From: Bifidobacteriaceae bacterium
Lineage (GTDB): Bacteria > Actinomycetota > Actinomycetes > Actinomycetales > WQXJ01
Assembly (NCBI GenBank): GCA_031270825.1
Contig: JAISXH010000053.1
Location: 1 to 55,319 of the forward strand
DNA: 55,319 bases
Direction: 5' to 3'
Positions within the stretch are counted from its first letter, which is position 1; each line of letters begins with the position of its first letter. The notes beneath the pieces were generated by a model. It had not been told where the DNA came from. It did not search any database and worked only from the letters and a program-made list of their open reading frames with translations. This document shows, in pieces, positions 22,692 through 31,827 of the stretch. The position numbers were made by a program, and so were the translations under genes.

Positions 22692-22921
22692 CAGTCTTCG
22701 TCCAACAGCTCGTCGACCTCCGCCTGGGTGAAGCCGCGTCCCAGATCGACCACCGGGAATCCCGAGAGCGGGTTGACCTGGATGTCGAACACCCAGCCGC
22801 TCTCGGTCAGCCCCCGAGCCGTCAAGGCCGCCACCGTGGAAGAGATCGACTGGCCGTGTTCGTCGGCGTACCGCCGAACTTGCTCATGCAGCCCAGCAGG
22901 CAAATCAATAGTGGTGCGCAT
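22691..22921 (-). CDS. Ribbon-helix-helix antitoxin (VapB-like)
   Basis: From ATG 22921 a 76-residue antitoxin. It begins with M-R-T-T-I-D-L-P-A-G-L-H-E-Q-V-R-R-Y-A-D and S-I-S-S-T-V-A-A-L-T-A-R-G-L (ribbon-helix-helix), then a hydrophobic/acidic tail ending F-T-Q-A-E-V-D-E-L-L-D-E-D that should occupy the toxin. Frame extends 24 codons further upstream but without family similarity, and a palindrome spans the chosen start (22920-22934), which fits autoregulation. Confidence 0.85.
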   Translation of the reverse strand: MRTTIDLPAGLHEQVRRYADEHGQSISSTVAALTARGLTESGWVFDIQVNPLSGFPVVDLGRGFTQAEVDELLDED

Positions 22922-22934
22922 ATGCTCATCATAT
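22920..22934. promoter_or_regulatory. Palindrome over the antitoxin start codon
   Basis: ATATG-CTCAT-CATAT is a perfect inverted repeat that includes the first bases of the antitoxin ATG. A repressor bound here would block both transcription and ribosome entry. Confidence 0.5.
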
Positions 22935-23340
22935 CTCGCATCATGCCCAATGCAGGCGCTAGGCGGCTTCGAGACGTGCAACACTTCGGGCACGGCGACC
23001 GGTTCGGGCCACCCGGAGCGTCTCGCCCGGGGACACAGCTTGCCTCCATTTCCGCGTTGGCTGGCGCTGTGGCATTCTGGTCACCAACGACCCAAACACG
23101 CAGGCGCTTTTGGGTCCGCCCGGCCCGGTGGGCGGCATCGTCCTGCGTTGCGGCGCATCAACGCTGGGCGGCCCCGTGAGTGCCAGTCTGCCGCGCGGTC
23201 CGCTGCCCTGATGGACGGCGCGCCGCCATCTTCGACGATTTGCTGGGCAGCTAGGGAACTGCGCCCTGGCGAAGCAGGTCTGGATAAGCCGTGGCGACCC
23301 GCACGCTTTGTGCGCATTGCAGACGTGTACGGTGGCGGAC

Positions 23341-23460
23341 ATGGCCGAGACTGCGATGGACAGCATCAGCGTGAGGGTCCCCGCGGCGCAGAAGCAGCCC
23401 TTCCTGAGGAACGCCCAGCGCAACGGCACCGACGCGGCGGCAGCGATCAACGCTCGCCGG
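23341..23460 (+). pseudogene. 3'-truncated ribbon-helix-helix antitoxin gene
   Basis: ATG 23341 opens M-A-E-T-A-M-D-S-I-S-V-R-V-P-A-A-Q-K-Q, then F-L-R-N-A-Q-R-N-G-T-D-A-A-A-A-I-N-A. This is a good RelB/DUF-type ribbon-helix-helix start, but it breaks into R-R-R-T-R-S and runs into the end of gatB on the other strand. The toxin half is absent. Together with the fragment at 10158 and the orphan at 21186, it shows repeated loss of toxin-antitoxin modules. The rest of 22935-23469 shows nothing recognised. Confidence 0.45.
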
Positions 23461-23469
23461 CGAACCCGC

Positions 23470-24990
23470 TCAGTTGGGCGTCAGCCTAGCCAGGATCAAT
23501 TCGCGGACACGAGCGGCATCCGCCTGGCCGCGAGTGGCTTTCATGACCGCGCCCACAATCGCGCCGGCCGCCTGCACCTTGCCACCGCGGATCTTGTCCG
23601 CCACCTCCGGCTGCGCGGCCAGCGCCGCGTCAATGGCCTCGAGCAGGGCGCTGTCGTCTGAAACCACTTCCAGACCGCGCGCGGCCAGCACCTCTTCCGG
23701 AGAGCCCTCGCCCGCCAAGACCCCTTCCAAGACCTGGCGGCCGAGTTTGTCGTTAATCCGCCCGGACTGGATCAGCGCCTCGAGGGCGGCGACATCGGCT
23801 GGCGTCACCGGCAACGCCGCCAGTTCCACGCCGCGCCCGTTGGCCGTTCGCGCCAACTCCCCCATCCACCATTTCCGGGCGCCTGCTGGCGTCGCGCCGG
23901 CCGCCACCGTCGCGGCGATCAAATCGAGCGCGTCGGCGTTGACGGCATCGCGCATCTCCAAGTCGCTGAAACCCCACTGCGCCTGGAGACGCTTGCGACG
24001 CTGCGCCGGCGGCTCCGGCAGCGTGGCCCGCAACTCCTCCACCCAGGCCCGTGACGGCTCGATCGCCAGCAAGTCCGGTTCCGGGAAGTACCGATAGTCC
24101 TCGGCTTGTTCCTTGGAACGCCCGGGCGAGGTCGACTCGGTGTCCTCGTGCCAGTGCCGGGTCTCTTGGGTCACCTTCCCGCCGGCCGCGAGCAAGGCGG
24201 CCTGCCGGCGGATTTCGTAGCGGACGGCCTTCTCGATCGCCCGCAACGAGTTGACATTCTTGGTTTCCGACCGTTTGCCGAAGGGCACCGCCGCCTGGTC
24301 GCCGTCCGGCCCGACCTTAGGGCGCAAAGACAGGTTGACGTCGGCACGGATCGATCCCTGGTCCATGCGGGCGTCGGAGATGCCCAAAGCGATCACCAGT
24401 TCGCGCACGGTCGCCACATAAGCGCGGGCCAGTTCCGGAGCGCGTGCGCCCGCCCCCTCGATCGGCCTGGTGACGATCTCCACCAACGGCGTGCCGCCGC
24501 GGTTGTAATCCACCAAGGTGTAATCGGCGCCCTGGATCCGACCCGTCGCTCCGCCGACATGCGTGTTCTTGGCGGCGTCTTCCTCCATGTGCGCCCGCTC
24601 GATCCCGATCCGATAGATGACGCCGTCCGCCAACTCGACTTCGACGAACCCGCCAAAATCGATCGGGTCCTCATATTGCGAAATCTGATAGTCCTTGGAC
24701 AAGTCGGGATAGAAGTAATTCTTGCGCGCGAAGGTGCAATGCTCGGCGATCTCGCAGTTCAACGCCAAACCGAGCCGAATGGCCGATTCAACGGCCTTGT
24801 GATTGACCGCCGGCATGGCCCCCGGCAGGCCCAGGCAGACCGGGCAGACTTGGGTGTTGGGCGGCGCCCCAAACCGATTTGAGCAGGAGCAGAACATCTT
24901 GGTCTTGGTGTTCAACTCGACGTGGATCTCAATTCCCAGGACCGGGTCGAACCGCTCCATCGCCTCACCGAAACTCATCAGCGCGCTCAT
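23470..24990 (-). CDS. gatB: Asp-tRNA(Asn)/Glu-tRNA(Gln) amidotransferase subunit B
   Basis: A 506-residue GatB, full family length. It binds the mischarged tRNA and activates its acyl group with ATP for amidation using ammonia from GatA. The start region [20 protein letters not shown] and zinc-site C-S-C-S-N-R-F...C-P-V-C-L-G-L-P-G are intact. D-P-D-L-L-A-I-E and E-T-K-N-V-N-S-L are canonical, and the C-terminal ~150 residues form the GatB/Yqey tRNA-binding tail. Its ATG overlaps the gatA stop by four bases (ATGA), last in a gatC-gatA-gatB operon. Presence of the trio implies indirect Gln- and/or Asn-tRNA synthesis. Confidence 0.97.
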   Translation of the reverse strand: MSALMSFGEAMERFDPVLGIEIHVELNTKTKMFCSCSNRFGAPPNTQVCPVCLGLPGAMPAVNHKAVESAIRLGLALNCEIAEHCTFARKNYFYPDLSKDYQISQYEDPIDFGGFVEVELADGVIYRIGIERAHMEEDAAKNTHVGGATGRIQGADYTLVDYNRGGTPLVEIVTRPIEGAGARAPELARAYVATVRELVIALGISDARMDQGSIRADVNLSLRPKVGPDGDQAAVPFGKRSETKNVNSLRAIEKAVRYEIRRQAALLAAGGKVTQETRHWHEDTESTSPGRSKEQAEDYRYFPEPDLLAIEPSRAWVEELRATLPEPPAQRRKRLQAQWGFSDLEMRDAVNADALDLIAATVAAGATPAGARKWWMGELARTANGRGVELAALPVTPADVAALEALIQSGRINDKLGRQVLEGVLAGEGSPEEVLAARGLEVVSDDSALLEAIDAALAAQPEVADKIRGGKVQAAGAIVGAVMKATRGQADAARVRELILARLTPN

Positions 24991-26630
24991 TCGCCAACTC
25001 CTTCCGAAGGAGGTTGAACAACGCCTGCTGATCGCGTTGACGCCACCGGCGTGGCAGGCCGATCCAAGCAGGCGCCGTCGCCAAGCTCCGGTGAGCCCTT
25101 AGCGGGCTGGCCGTCCGGCCGGCTGGCGGGCAAAGCCGGCGCCCGGTCCAGCAGCGCCCCACCCCAAGCCTCCTCCAGCGCCGCCTCCAACGCTCCCCCG
25201 ATCTGATACAAGAACGCGTCTGCCCGGACCGGCGCCAAAATCTGGAACCCGACCGGCAATCCGTCGCCGGCCAAACCGCAAGGCAGCGAGATGCCGGGGA
25301 TGCCGGCCAGATTGGCTGGAATGGTGGCCACATCCGCCAGGTACATCGCCAGCGGGTCCTCCAACTTGGCGCCCAATTTGAAGGCGGTGGTCGGCGATGT
25401 CGGGCTGACCAGCACGTCCACATCCTGCCAAGCCTTCTCGAAGTCGCGTTGGATCAAGGTCCGGACCTTCTGCGCGCTGCCGTAATAGGCGTCGTAGTAG
25501 CCCGCCGACAGGGCGTAGGTGCCCAGGATGATGCGCCGCTTGACCTCAGGCCCGAATCCGGCCTCGCGAGTGGCGCCCATGACGCTCTCAACGGTCACCG
25601 GCCCGTGGGCGGGTTCGACCCTCAGGCCGTAGCGCACCGAGTCGAACCGCGCCAGATTCGAAGACGCCTCTGAGGGCATGATCAGGTAGTACGCCGGCAG
25701 CGCGTAGCGGAATGACGGGCAGGAGACTTCCCGCACGGTCGCTCCCAGCCCTCGCAGCAGTTCCAGCGCCTCTTCGAACCGGTCGGTCACGCCCTGCTGG
25801 TACCCCCGGCCGCCAAGCTCTTGCACGATGCCGACCCGCAAGCCTTTGACATCTCCGGCCAGTCCCAGCCGGGCCGCTTCGACCACCGGCGCCACAGGTT
25901 CTTTCAGCGAAGTCTGATCCTTCGGGTCATGGCCGCCGATCACCGCGTGCAGCAGAGCCGTGTCGAGCACATTGCGTGCCACCGGTCCGACTTGGTCCAG
26001 CGATGACGCCATGGCCACCAACCCGTAGCGGCTGACCGCGCCGTAGGTCGGCTTGACGCCGACGGTCCCGGTGACAGCCGCCGGCTGGCGGATCGAACCG
26101 CCAGTGTCCGATCCAAGCGCCAGCGGCGCTTCGAAAGCCGCCACGGCGGCGGCGGAGCCGCCGCCCGAGCCGCCCGGAATCCGGCCCAAGTCCCACGGGT
26201 TGCGGGTCGGGCCGTAGGCCGAATGCTCGGTCGAGGAGCCCATGGCGAATTCGTCCATGTTGGTCTTCCCGAGCACGGGAAGGCGAGCCTGGCGGAGCTT
26301 GCGGACCACTGTCGCGTCGTAAGCGGGCACCCAGTTCTCGAGGATCTTGGAGCCGCAGGTGGTCGTCAGATCCTTGGTGGCGAGCACGTCCTTGACCGCT
26401 ATCGGCACTCCCGCCAGCTCAGGCAGGTCCTGGCCAGCCGACCGGGCGGCATCGGCGGCCTGCGCCTCCGCCAAAGCGACTTCGGGCAAGGTTCGCAGGA
26501 AAGCGTGAACGGCGCCGTCGACGGCTTCGATGCGGTCCAGGTGCGCCTGGGTCAACTCAACTGACGAGATCTCGCGGCTGGCCAAGAGGCGGGCCATTTC
26601 GGCGGCGCTGAGGCGGGTGAGGCGGCTCAC
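24987..26630 (-). CDS. gatA: Asp-tRNA(Asn)/Glu-tRNA(Gln) amidotransferase subunit A
   Basis: A 547-residue amidase-signature protein that releases ammonia from glutamine for GatB. The catalytic Lys is in P-I-A-V-K-D-V, the cis-Ser in [10 protein letters not shown] and the serine nucleophile in [12 protein letters not shown]. The body matches family length (about 490). The last ~45 residues (after L-D-R-A-P-A-L) are an Ala/Pro/Gly-rich extension ending in a short acidic tail, probably a local addition. The ATG overlaps the gatC stop, and the operon order gatC-gatA-gatB is standard. Confidence 0.97.
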   Translation of the reverse strand: MSRLTRLSAAEMARLLASREISSVELTQAHLDRIEAVDGAVHAFLRTLPEVALAEAQAADAARSAGQDLPELAGVPIAVKDVLATKDLTTTCGSKILENWVPAYDATVVRKLRQARLPVLGKTNMDEFAMGSSTEHSAYGPTRNPWDLGRIPGGSGGGSAAAVAAFEAPLALGSDTGGSIRQPAAVTGTVGVKPTYGAVSRYGLVAMASSLDQVGPVARNVLDTALLHAVIGGHDPKDQTSLKEPVAPVVEAARLGLAGDVKGLRVGIVQELGGRGYQQGVTDRFEEALELLRGLGATVREVSCPSFRYALPAYYLIMPSEASSNLARFDSVRYGLRVEPAHGPVTVESVMGATREAGFGPEVKRRIILGTYALSAGYYDAYYGSAQKVRTLIQRDFEKAWQDVDVLVSPTSPTTAFKLGAKLEDPLAMYLADVATIPANLAGIPGISLPCGLAGDGLPVGFQILAPVRADAFLYQIGGALEAALEEAWGGALLDRAPALPASRPDGQPAKGSPELGDGACLDRPATPVASTRSAGVVQPPSEGVGE

Positions 26631-26926
26631 GGCTCGTCCTGAAGAATCTGCGGGACCTTGAACTGGTCGGCTTCGCGGCAGGGCGCGGACTGGAGGGCCT
26701 CTTCGAGGGTCAGGGAGGGATGCGCCGTGTCCGGCCGATAGACGTTGACTAGCGCGATCGGATGGGAAGTCGCTGGCACGTCGCCGCCTGCGGCCTCGCT
26801 GACTGTGCGGACGGCTTCGACAATTGAGTCGAGCTGGCCGGCGAGGCGGTCGAGCTCGTCTTCCGCCAACGAGATGCGGGCGAGGGCCGCCACGCGCGCC
26901 ACTTCATCGCGTGAGATTGCAGGCAT
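26627..26926 (-). CDS. gatC: Asp-tRNA(Asn)/Glu-tRNA(Gln) amidotransferase subunit C
   Basis: A 99-residue GatC, the belt that holds GatA and GatB together. Conserved features are [21 protein letters not shown] at the N-terminus and L-R-P-D-like [16 protein letters not shown] with [12 protein letters not shown] at the end. First gene of the operon; its promoter must lie in the 227-base gap to purE. Confidence 0.95.
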   Translation of the reverse strand: MPAISRDEVARVAALARISLAEDELDRLAGQLDSIVEAVRTVSEAAGGDVPATSHPIALVNVYRPDTAHPSLTLEEALQSAPCREADQFKVPQILQDEP

Positions 26927-27153
26927 GCAGCACAGTGTATGGCCTCAGGGTGACAACGACGCGTCGCCAGCCCAAACGGCCAGCCAGTGAGGGCGCGAGC
27001 GCCGGCGCGCCGGCGCTGGGCCGGCCGGGGAGCGATCCGGTCCCCGATCAGTTGCTCGGAGCGCTCTGGCCGGGTCCGCGATCCGGGCCAGCTCGCGGGC
27101 CGGGCCGCTGCCCAAACCTCTAATCGCCAGCACCCGGCCGGGTTACCGCGGGG

Positions 27154-27675
27154 TCAGGAACCGGCCTCGAGGCTTGCCCGCAGGCGCGCCGCCTTGGCCT
27201 CGACTTCTTCGCCTTGGGCGGCCTGAAACCGCTTCAGGGCGGCCCGGGCCGATTCGGCTTCGGGTCCGTCACCAGCGGCGATGATTCGACCTGCCAGCAA
27301 ACCCGCGTTCCTGGCCCCGCCGATCGCCACCGTCGCCACCGGGACGCCGGCCGGCATCTGGGCGATCGACAACAACGAGTCCAGTCCGTCAAGCACCTTC
27401 AGGGCCACCGGCACGCCGATCACCGGCAGTTCGGTCACGGCCGCGAACATGCCCGGCAGCGCCGCCGCGCCGCCCGCCCCGGCGATGATCACTTTCAGAC
27501 CGCGGCCAGCCGCCGCGCGGCCATAGGCGATGGTCTGGTCAGGCCGGCGGTGGGCCGAGATGACATCCACCTCGTAGCCCACTCCCAGGCCCTCCAGCGC
27601 TTCGGCGGCCGCCTTCATGACCGGCCAGTCAGAATCGGAGCCCATGACAATGCCAACACGGATCGGGGTGGTCAC
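27154..27675 (-). CDS. purE: N5-carboxyaminoimidazole ribonucleotide mutase
   Basis: From GTG 27675 a 173-residue class I PurE. It converts N5-CAIR to CAIR in purine synthesis. Signature elements are [14 protein letters not shown] at the N-terminus, the loop S-A-H-R-R-P-D (catalytic His) and [12 protein letters not shown] longer frame upstream (to 27855) is rejected because it lacks similarity. The partner purK, usually adjacent, is not in the window on this side, so purE may be transcribed alone. Confidence 0.93.
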   Translation of the reverse strand: MTTPIRVGIVMGSDSDWPVMKAAAEALEGLGVGYEVDVISAHRRPDQTIAYGRAAAGRGLKVIIAGAGGAAALPGMFAAVTELPVIGVPVALKVLDGLDSLLSIAQMPAGVPVATVAIGGARNAGLLAGRIIAAGDGPEAESARAALKRFQAAQGEEVEAKAARLRASLEAGS

Positions 27676-27949
27676 GCCGTCAACAATAGGCGACCGAACG
27701 CCGCAGTCCAGCCCGTCGCGACCTAACGCCGATCGTAACGCCCGAGCGGAAATCGACACACGGCATCGCCCCCTGCTGAGCGCCGGCTGGAACGAGCGCC
27801 GCCCAGCGGAAGCGGCCGCGGGCATCTCTCGAACTGCCGGCGCCCGGCGGCGCACGCCCTCGAACGCAAGCCCTCACGTCGCAGCCCCTCGAGCCGCCGG
27901 CGCCCGAGCGGCGCAGTGCCCCGGACGGAGGGGTGGTTATAGTTGCCCG

Positions 27950-28438
27950 GTGGGTTTGATCGGACGCCTGGACGCCTGGGAGGCGAAGGTGGGCGGGCGG
28001 CTGTCCAAATTCACCCGGCGGGTCTACGAGGCGGGCAAGTTCGGCGCGGTCGGCGCCGCAGCCTGGGTGGTGGACAACGGCGTGTTCCTCCTGGCGACCC
28101 AAGGGCCGGGCCAGGTCATGGGGGCGATGCCGGTCAGAGCCTCGATAGTGGCCGGACTGGTCGCCACCGGGTTCTCCTACATCGGCAACCGCTACTGGAC
28201 CTTCTCCGGCAAGCGGGCCAAGCTGCCCACCAAAGAAGTGGTGGCCTTCGTGGTGGCGAACATCGTGGGCATCATCATCACCAACGCCTGCCTCTACCTG
28301 TCCCGCTGGGTCTTCGACTTCCACGGGGCCGGGCCGGACACCATAGCCCGCAACATCGGCATCGTGCTGGGCACCATCTTTAGATACCTGGCCTACAAGT
28401 TCTGGGTCTTCAACGCGAAGACGACAGAAACACCGTGA
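27950..28438 (+). CDS. GtrA-family membrane protein
   Basis: A 162-residue protein with four membrane helices and the family features F-G-A-V-G-A-A-A-W-V-V-D-N-G-V-F, F-S-Y-I-G-N-R-Y-W-T-F-S and F-R-Y-L-A-Y-K-F-W-V-F. GtrA proteins are thought to help move polyprenyl-linked sugars across the membrane. The GTG at 27950 follows a TATAGTT box by 13 bases, so the transcript may be nearly leaderless. It is divergent from purE. Its 3' end overlaps the convergent histidine-kinase gene by 29 bases. Confidence 0.88.
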   Translation: MGLIGRLDAWEAKVGGRLSKFTRRVYEAGKFGAVGAAAWVVDNGVFLLATQGPGQVMGAMPVRASIVAGLVATGFSYIGNRYWTFSGKRAKLPTKEVVAFVVANIVGIIITNACLYLSRWVFDFHGAGPDTIARNIGIVLGTIFRYLAYKFWVFNAKTTETP

Positions 28439-29657
28439 AGACCGGCGGATGGCGCTTGGACAGCTCCAGGCGCCCGCCCTCCGCCGCCACCAGGTCCCGC
28501 GCCACCGCCAAGCCCAGGCCAGTGGACCCCCGAGTCGAGAAGGAACGCTCGAAGATCTTGGGCGCCAATTCGGAGCTGACCCCTGGGCCTTCGTCCTCCA
28601 CCTCGATGGCGACGCCGCCCTGGAGGCGTCGCCCACGCAGCGTGGTGACTCCTTTGCCGTGGGTCAAGGCGTTCTCCAGCAGCGTTGCGATCACCTGGGA
28701 GAGCATGCCGGTGCTGGCCGTCACCGTGAGCGACTCGTCGGTCTGGACCACCAGAGAGCGGTCGGCTTCGGCGAACACCGGCAGCCACTCCTCCTGCTGT
28801 TGGAGGAGGACCTCGGACAGCCGCAACCAACGCCGGGGCGAACCCGAGCCGGACTTGTTCCGGCCCAGCAGCTCGTCAATCGTGGCGGCCAGGCGCTCGA
28901 TCTGCTCCAGCGAGATGCGGGCCTCCTCCTTGACGTCTTCCTGCGTGGTCAGATACTCGATCTCTTCCAACCGCATGGCCAGCGCGGTCAGAGGCGTGCG
29001 CAGCTGATGCGAGGCGTCAGAAGCGAACTGCCGCTCCACCGCCAATCGCTTGGCCATGCGATCTCCTGAGCGCGCCAACTCCTCCGCCACCAAGTCGATC
29101 TCTTCGATCCCGGCCTTCGGCGGCCGGATTCGTAGCTGGCCGGCGCCGAGTTGCTCGGCCGTCGCGGCCAAATAGACCATTGGCGCCGACAGGCGCCGCG
29201 CCAACCACGAGGCGAAAACTATACCCACCGACATGGCCACCAGACAGGCCAAAACCACCAGGCCGATCGCCGGCAACGACCGCACCTGCAGGGCCCACCA
29301 TGAGACCTGGAAGCTGACGCTGGATGCGGTCAGCGGCGAAGCGCTGATCTCGACCTTCTGGCCGCTGATGGGGCTGCCGGCGGACATGGTGACGCCGTCT
29401 CGCAACTCGACGTCGATATGCACCCGTAGCTGGTTGGAAGACCGGCTCAGATAAGAGTCCAGCACTGATTGGGAGACCGGCAGGCGAACTGATTGATAGG
29501 AGTCGAGTGACGCCGCCAGGGCGTCCGCCCGCCTTTGCACCTCGGCCTTGGCTTCCGCCTTCCCGAATTGCCCAGCGAACACCGTCAGGGGCACACCCAG
29601 TAACATCACCGCCACCGCCACCGCCAGGGTGGTGGCGACCATTAAGCGTCGGCGCAC
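28410..29657 (-). CDS. Two-component sensor histidine kinase
   Basis: A 415-residue HK. Membrane helices lie near residues 7-28 and 133-155 and flank a ~100-residue sensor domain. A HAMP segment runs about 155-210, then comes the H-box S-D-A-S-H-Q-L-R-T-P-L-T-A-L, N-box L-L-E-N-A-L-T-H-G, and ATP-lid motifs D-E-G-P-G-V and G-L-G-L-A-V-A-R-D. It phosphorylates the regulator encoded six bases upstream in the same operon. The sensor domain has no recognised ligand. Domain order and length are typical of the OmpR-partner class in actinobacteria. Confidence 0.92.
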   Translation of the reverse strand: MRRRLMVATTLAVAVAVMLLGVPLTVFAGQFGKAEAKAEVQRRADALAASLDSYQSVRLPVSQSVLDSYLSRSSNQLRVHIDVELRDGVTMSAGSPISGQKVEISASPLTASSVSFQVSWWALQVRSLPAIGLVVLACLVAMSVGIVFASWLARRLSAPMVYLAATAEQLGAGQLRIRPPKAGIEEIDLVAEELARSGDRMAKRLAVERQFASDASHQLRTPLTALAMRLEEIEYLTTQEDVKEEARISLEQIERLAATIDELLGRNKSGSGSPRRWLRLSEVLLQQQEEWLPVFAEADRSLVVQTDESLTVTASTGMLSQVIATLLENALTHGKGVTTLRGRRLQGGVAIEVEDEGPGVSSELAPKIFERSFSTRGSTGLGLAVARDLVAAEGGRLELSKRHPPVFTVFLSSSR

Positions 29658-29663
29658 CTGGCG

Positions 29664-30347
29664 TCAGCTGGCGGTCTCGAACCGAAAACCCATGCCCCGG
29701 ATAGTGGTGATATACCGTGGCGAGGTGGCGTCATCGCCCAGCTTGCGTCGGAGCCAGGACACATGCATATCGAGGGTCTTGGTCGATCCGGCCGAAGGCT
29801 CAGAACCCCAGACTTCGCGCATCAGGAATTCGCGGCTGACCACGGAGCCGGCTTCTCGCACCAGCGCCTTCAGCAAGTCGAATTCTTTGGCCGTCAAATG
29901 CAGTTCGCGCTCGCCGTGGTAGGCCCGGTGGGCCGCCACCTCGACCCTGACGTCTCGGGCCTGAAATTCATCGCCTACGCCCGCGTCCGCGCCGGACCGC
30001 CGCAGCAACGCCCGCACCCGGGCGAGGAACTCTGCCAGACGGAAAGGCTTGGTCACGTAGTCATCGGCCCCGGCGTCGAGGCCCACCACCAAGTCCACTT
30101 CATCCGCGCGAGCGGTCAAGATCAGGATGGGCGGCAGCGGACCGCGCGACCGCAGCGCCCGCGCCACGTCGAGGCCGTCCATATCAGGGAGCCCAAGATC
30201 GAGGATCACCAAGTCCGGGCTTTCCCGTGCGTCAAGCACCGCCTGGCCATGGTCGAAAACGGTTACGTCGTAGCCTTCGCGGGTGAGCGCCCGTGCCAAA
30301 GGATCGGCAATGGCCAAGTCATCTTCCGCTAACTGAATGCGCGCCAT
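29664..30347 (-). CDS. OmpR/PhoB-family response regulator
   Basis: A 227-residue regulator. The receiver domain spans about residues 1-118, with the acidic pocket in L-A-E-D-D, phospho-acceptor Asp in I-L-D-L-G-L-P-D-M-D-G, Thr in I-L-T-A-R and Lys in Y-V-T-K-P-F. The winged-helix output domain is about 130-225 (L-T-A-K-E-F-D-L-L-K-A-L, H-V-S-W-L-R-R-K-L-G, T-I-R-G-M-G-F-R-F). First gene of the pair with the kinase. Target genes are unknown. A TAGAAT box lies six bases before the ATG, too close for a normal -10, so the promoter is probably further up. Confidence 0.93.
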   Translation of the reverse strand: MARIQLAEDDLAIADPLARALTREGYDVTVFDHGQAVLDARESPDLVILDLGLPDMDGLDVARALRSRGPLPPILILTARADEVDLVVGLDAGADDYVTKPFRLAEFLARVRALLRRSGADAGVGDEFQARDVRVEVAAHRAYHGERELHLTAKEFDLLKALVREAGSVVSREFLMREVWGSEPSAGSTKTLDMHVSWLRRKLGDDATSPRYITTIRGMGFRFETAS

Positions 30348-30749
30348 ATGGGGAATTCTAGGGCACGCGAGTCAAGAAGTGGCTGACAATTGACCCAATC
30401 TTGACGATCTGTCCGAAATCTTCCTTTCTGGTCCTGGCGCCGGCGCCCTGGGGACAGCGGCCAGCATCCGTCCTGCGACCGTGGTGACAAGGTGATGGTA
30501 AAGCTCTCACCTGCGGAAACTCTGCGCCTGCGGCGCGGTCCCGGGGAAGGCGAGGACAGCTCCGGCAGAACCTTGACCTGGACAGGTGCCCGTCCATCGG
30601 ATTCCAGGAGCCCAGCTAACGGGCCTCGCCAGAAGCCCTCATGCCGGCGCCGCCCCGCGCCGGCCTCAGCGCCACCGCCGTCAGCCTCATCGCCCGGCCG
30701 CGTCGTCAGCCGGGCCACCCAACCCCGAAGACCCCGCGCCGCCCCGCCC
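30348..30749. other. 402-bp gap behind sigE; no anti-sigma gene visible
   Basis: In actinobacteria a sigE gene is normally followed by an anti-sigma factor with an H-x3-C-x2-C zinc motif. None of the frames downstream of the sigma gene here shows that motif, a membrane helix or other protein-like composition. Only Arg/Gly/Pro-rich noise is open, and no repeat family is present. Confidence 0.5.
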
Positions 30750-31400
30750 TCAGCCCGCCATTGCCAGCCGCGCCTGGGCCCGCGCCCGGTGGAGCCGCGA
30801 TCGCACCGTCCCCAGGCGCACACCGAGCGCGTCCGCGATTTCCTGGTAGCTCTTGCCCTCCACGTCGCACATCACCAGAGCCTGCCGCAAATCAGGATTG
30901 AGCTGCGATAGCGCCTCATCGAGAGGCACATCCAGGGTCATCGACTCGATCACCCGGTCGGGCGTGGAGCTTAGATCAGCGACTTCGCTGGCCTCCTCCT
31001 CCAGGGCCTCGAAGCGCATCCGCGCCTCGCGCCGCTTGGCGTCAAGGAACAAGTTCGTCGTGATTCTGCGCAGCCAGCCTTCGAAACTCCCCTCCGGCCG
31101 GTAACTATCCCAAGCCCGGAACACACGCAGGAAAGTCTCCTGAGCCAGGTCTTCGGCATCGGGCCTATTGCCGGTCAAACGGTAGGCGATCCGGTAAACC
31201 ACCGGGTAGTGCGACTCGGCGATGTCAGCCCAACTCGATGTCTCCAGTAGCGGCGCGCACCCGGCGGCGTTCGCCGTGGTGGGCTGCATCGCTTGTGCAG
31301 CCGGTGCGGTTACGGTTGGCATCCGAACCTCCCAACGGGGTGGGCGTGGTGGGACCGTCGGCCGTCGCGAGGGGCCTTGGGGCACGGATTGGCGAGACAT
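30750..31400 (-). CDS. sigE: SigE-like ECF RNA polymerase sigma factor
   Basis: A 216-residue ECF sigma factor. Region 2 is about residues 60-130 (V-V-Y-R-I-A-Y-R-L-T-G-N-R-P-D-A-E-D-L-A, E-G-W-L-R-R-I-T-T-N). Region 4 is about 160-210 (L-N-P-D-L-R-Q-A-L-V-M-C-D-V, Y-Q-E-I-A-D-A-L-G-V-R-L-G-T-V). The D-V-E-G-K-S-Y-Q-E-I-A stretch and the neighbouring O-methyltransferase gene match the SigE locus of mycobacteria and relatives, where it answers envelope stress. Two starts are plausible: ATG 31400 (GGAAAGG upstream) and ATG 31322 (GGGAGG upstream). A CRP-type site is centred about 80 bases above the first. No anti-sigma gene follows. Confidence 0.85.
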   Translation of the reverse strand: MSRQSVPQGPSRRPTVPPRPPRWEVRMPTVTAPAAQAMQPTTANAAGCAPLLETSSWADIAESHYPVVYRIAYRLTGNRPDAEDLAQETFLRVFRAWDSYRPEGSFEGWLRRITTNLFLDAKRREARMRFEALEEEASEVADLSSTPDRVIESMTLDVPLDEALSQLNPDLRQALVMCDVEGKSYQEIADALGVRLGTVRSRLHRARAQARLAMAG

Positions 31401-31470
31401 ATTCTGGCCTTTCCGCTACTTCCAGATCATAGCCCCCCTCGCCCACAAAGGCGCTGCTCAAAAGCCTAAA

Positions 31471-31486
31471 TGTGAGCAAGATCACA
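31471..31486. promoter_or_regulatory. Consensus CRP/GlxR binding site
   Basis: TGTGAGCAAGATCACA is a perfect TGTGA-N6-TCACA site for cAMP-receptor-type regulators (Crp in mycobacteria, GlxR in corynebacteria). It lies 71 bases upstream of the sigE ATG and 340 upstream of the O-methyltransferase. The sigE promoter is the likelier target. Confidence 0.65.
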
Positions 31487-31547
31487 TTTCCGGAAGCCCG
31501 TTTCGCCGTTTGTCCGATGCCGCCTGGGCACCGACACCGAGCCCGAG

Positions 31548-31637
31548 CGACGGCCCCGCACCCGAAGGGGAAGGCCGAGGGAGTGCAGCCTGGCGACGGC
31601 ATCGTCGACGACGGCCCCGCACCCGAAGGGGAAGGCC
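31548..31637. repeat. Pair of exact 29-bp direct repeats separated by 32 bp
   Basis: Copies 31548-31576 and 31609-31637 are identical over 29 bases (CGACGGCCCCGCACCCGAAG, then GGGAAGGCC) and flank 32 unrelated bases. The repeat has CCCC/GGGG arms. The 29/32 geometry and arms resemble type I-E CRISPR units of actinobacteria, but there are only two copies and no cas genes. Confidence 0.7.
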
Positions 31638-31695
31638 AGTCAGCACAATCACGGTCCCCTTGCGTAATTCAACACAATCACCGTCCCCTTGCGTA
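31638..31695 (+). repeat. Two adjoining copies of the dispersed ~28-bp repeat
   Basis: Copies 31638-31666 (one change, CACGGT for CACCGT) and 31668-31695 (TTCAACACAATC start) lie head to tail with a single base between. They begin exactly where the preceding 29-bp repeat ends. The rest of 31401-31827 shows no gene. Confidence 0.82.
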
Positions 31696-31827
31696 CCCGC
31701 CGCCGGATCGGGTGGCCCGCACCGGTGCCGGATCCCTTGCCGGCGGCCAGACCCACGGCGGCATGGTGACCCGGACCGACGGGTGTCAACAGATGAAGGC
31801 CCTGGACCAGTCGGATAACATCAGTGC

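Noticed and set aside
30354..30359. TAGAAT as the -10 box of the response-regulator gene
   Set aside because: It lies only six bases from the ATG and no -35 at proper spacing is visible.
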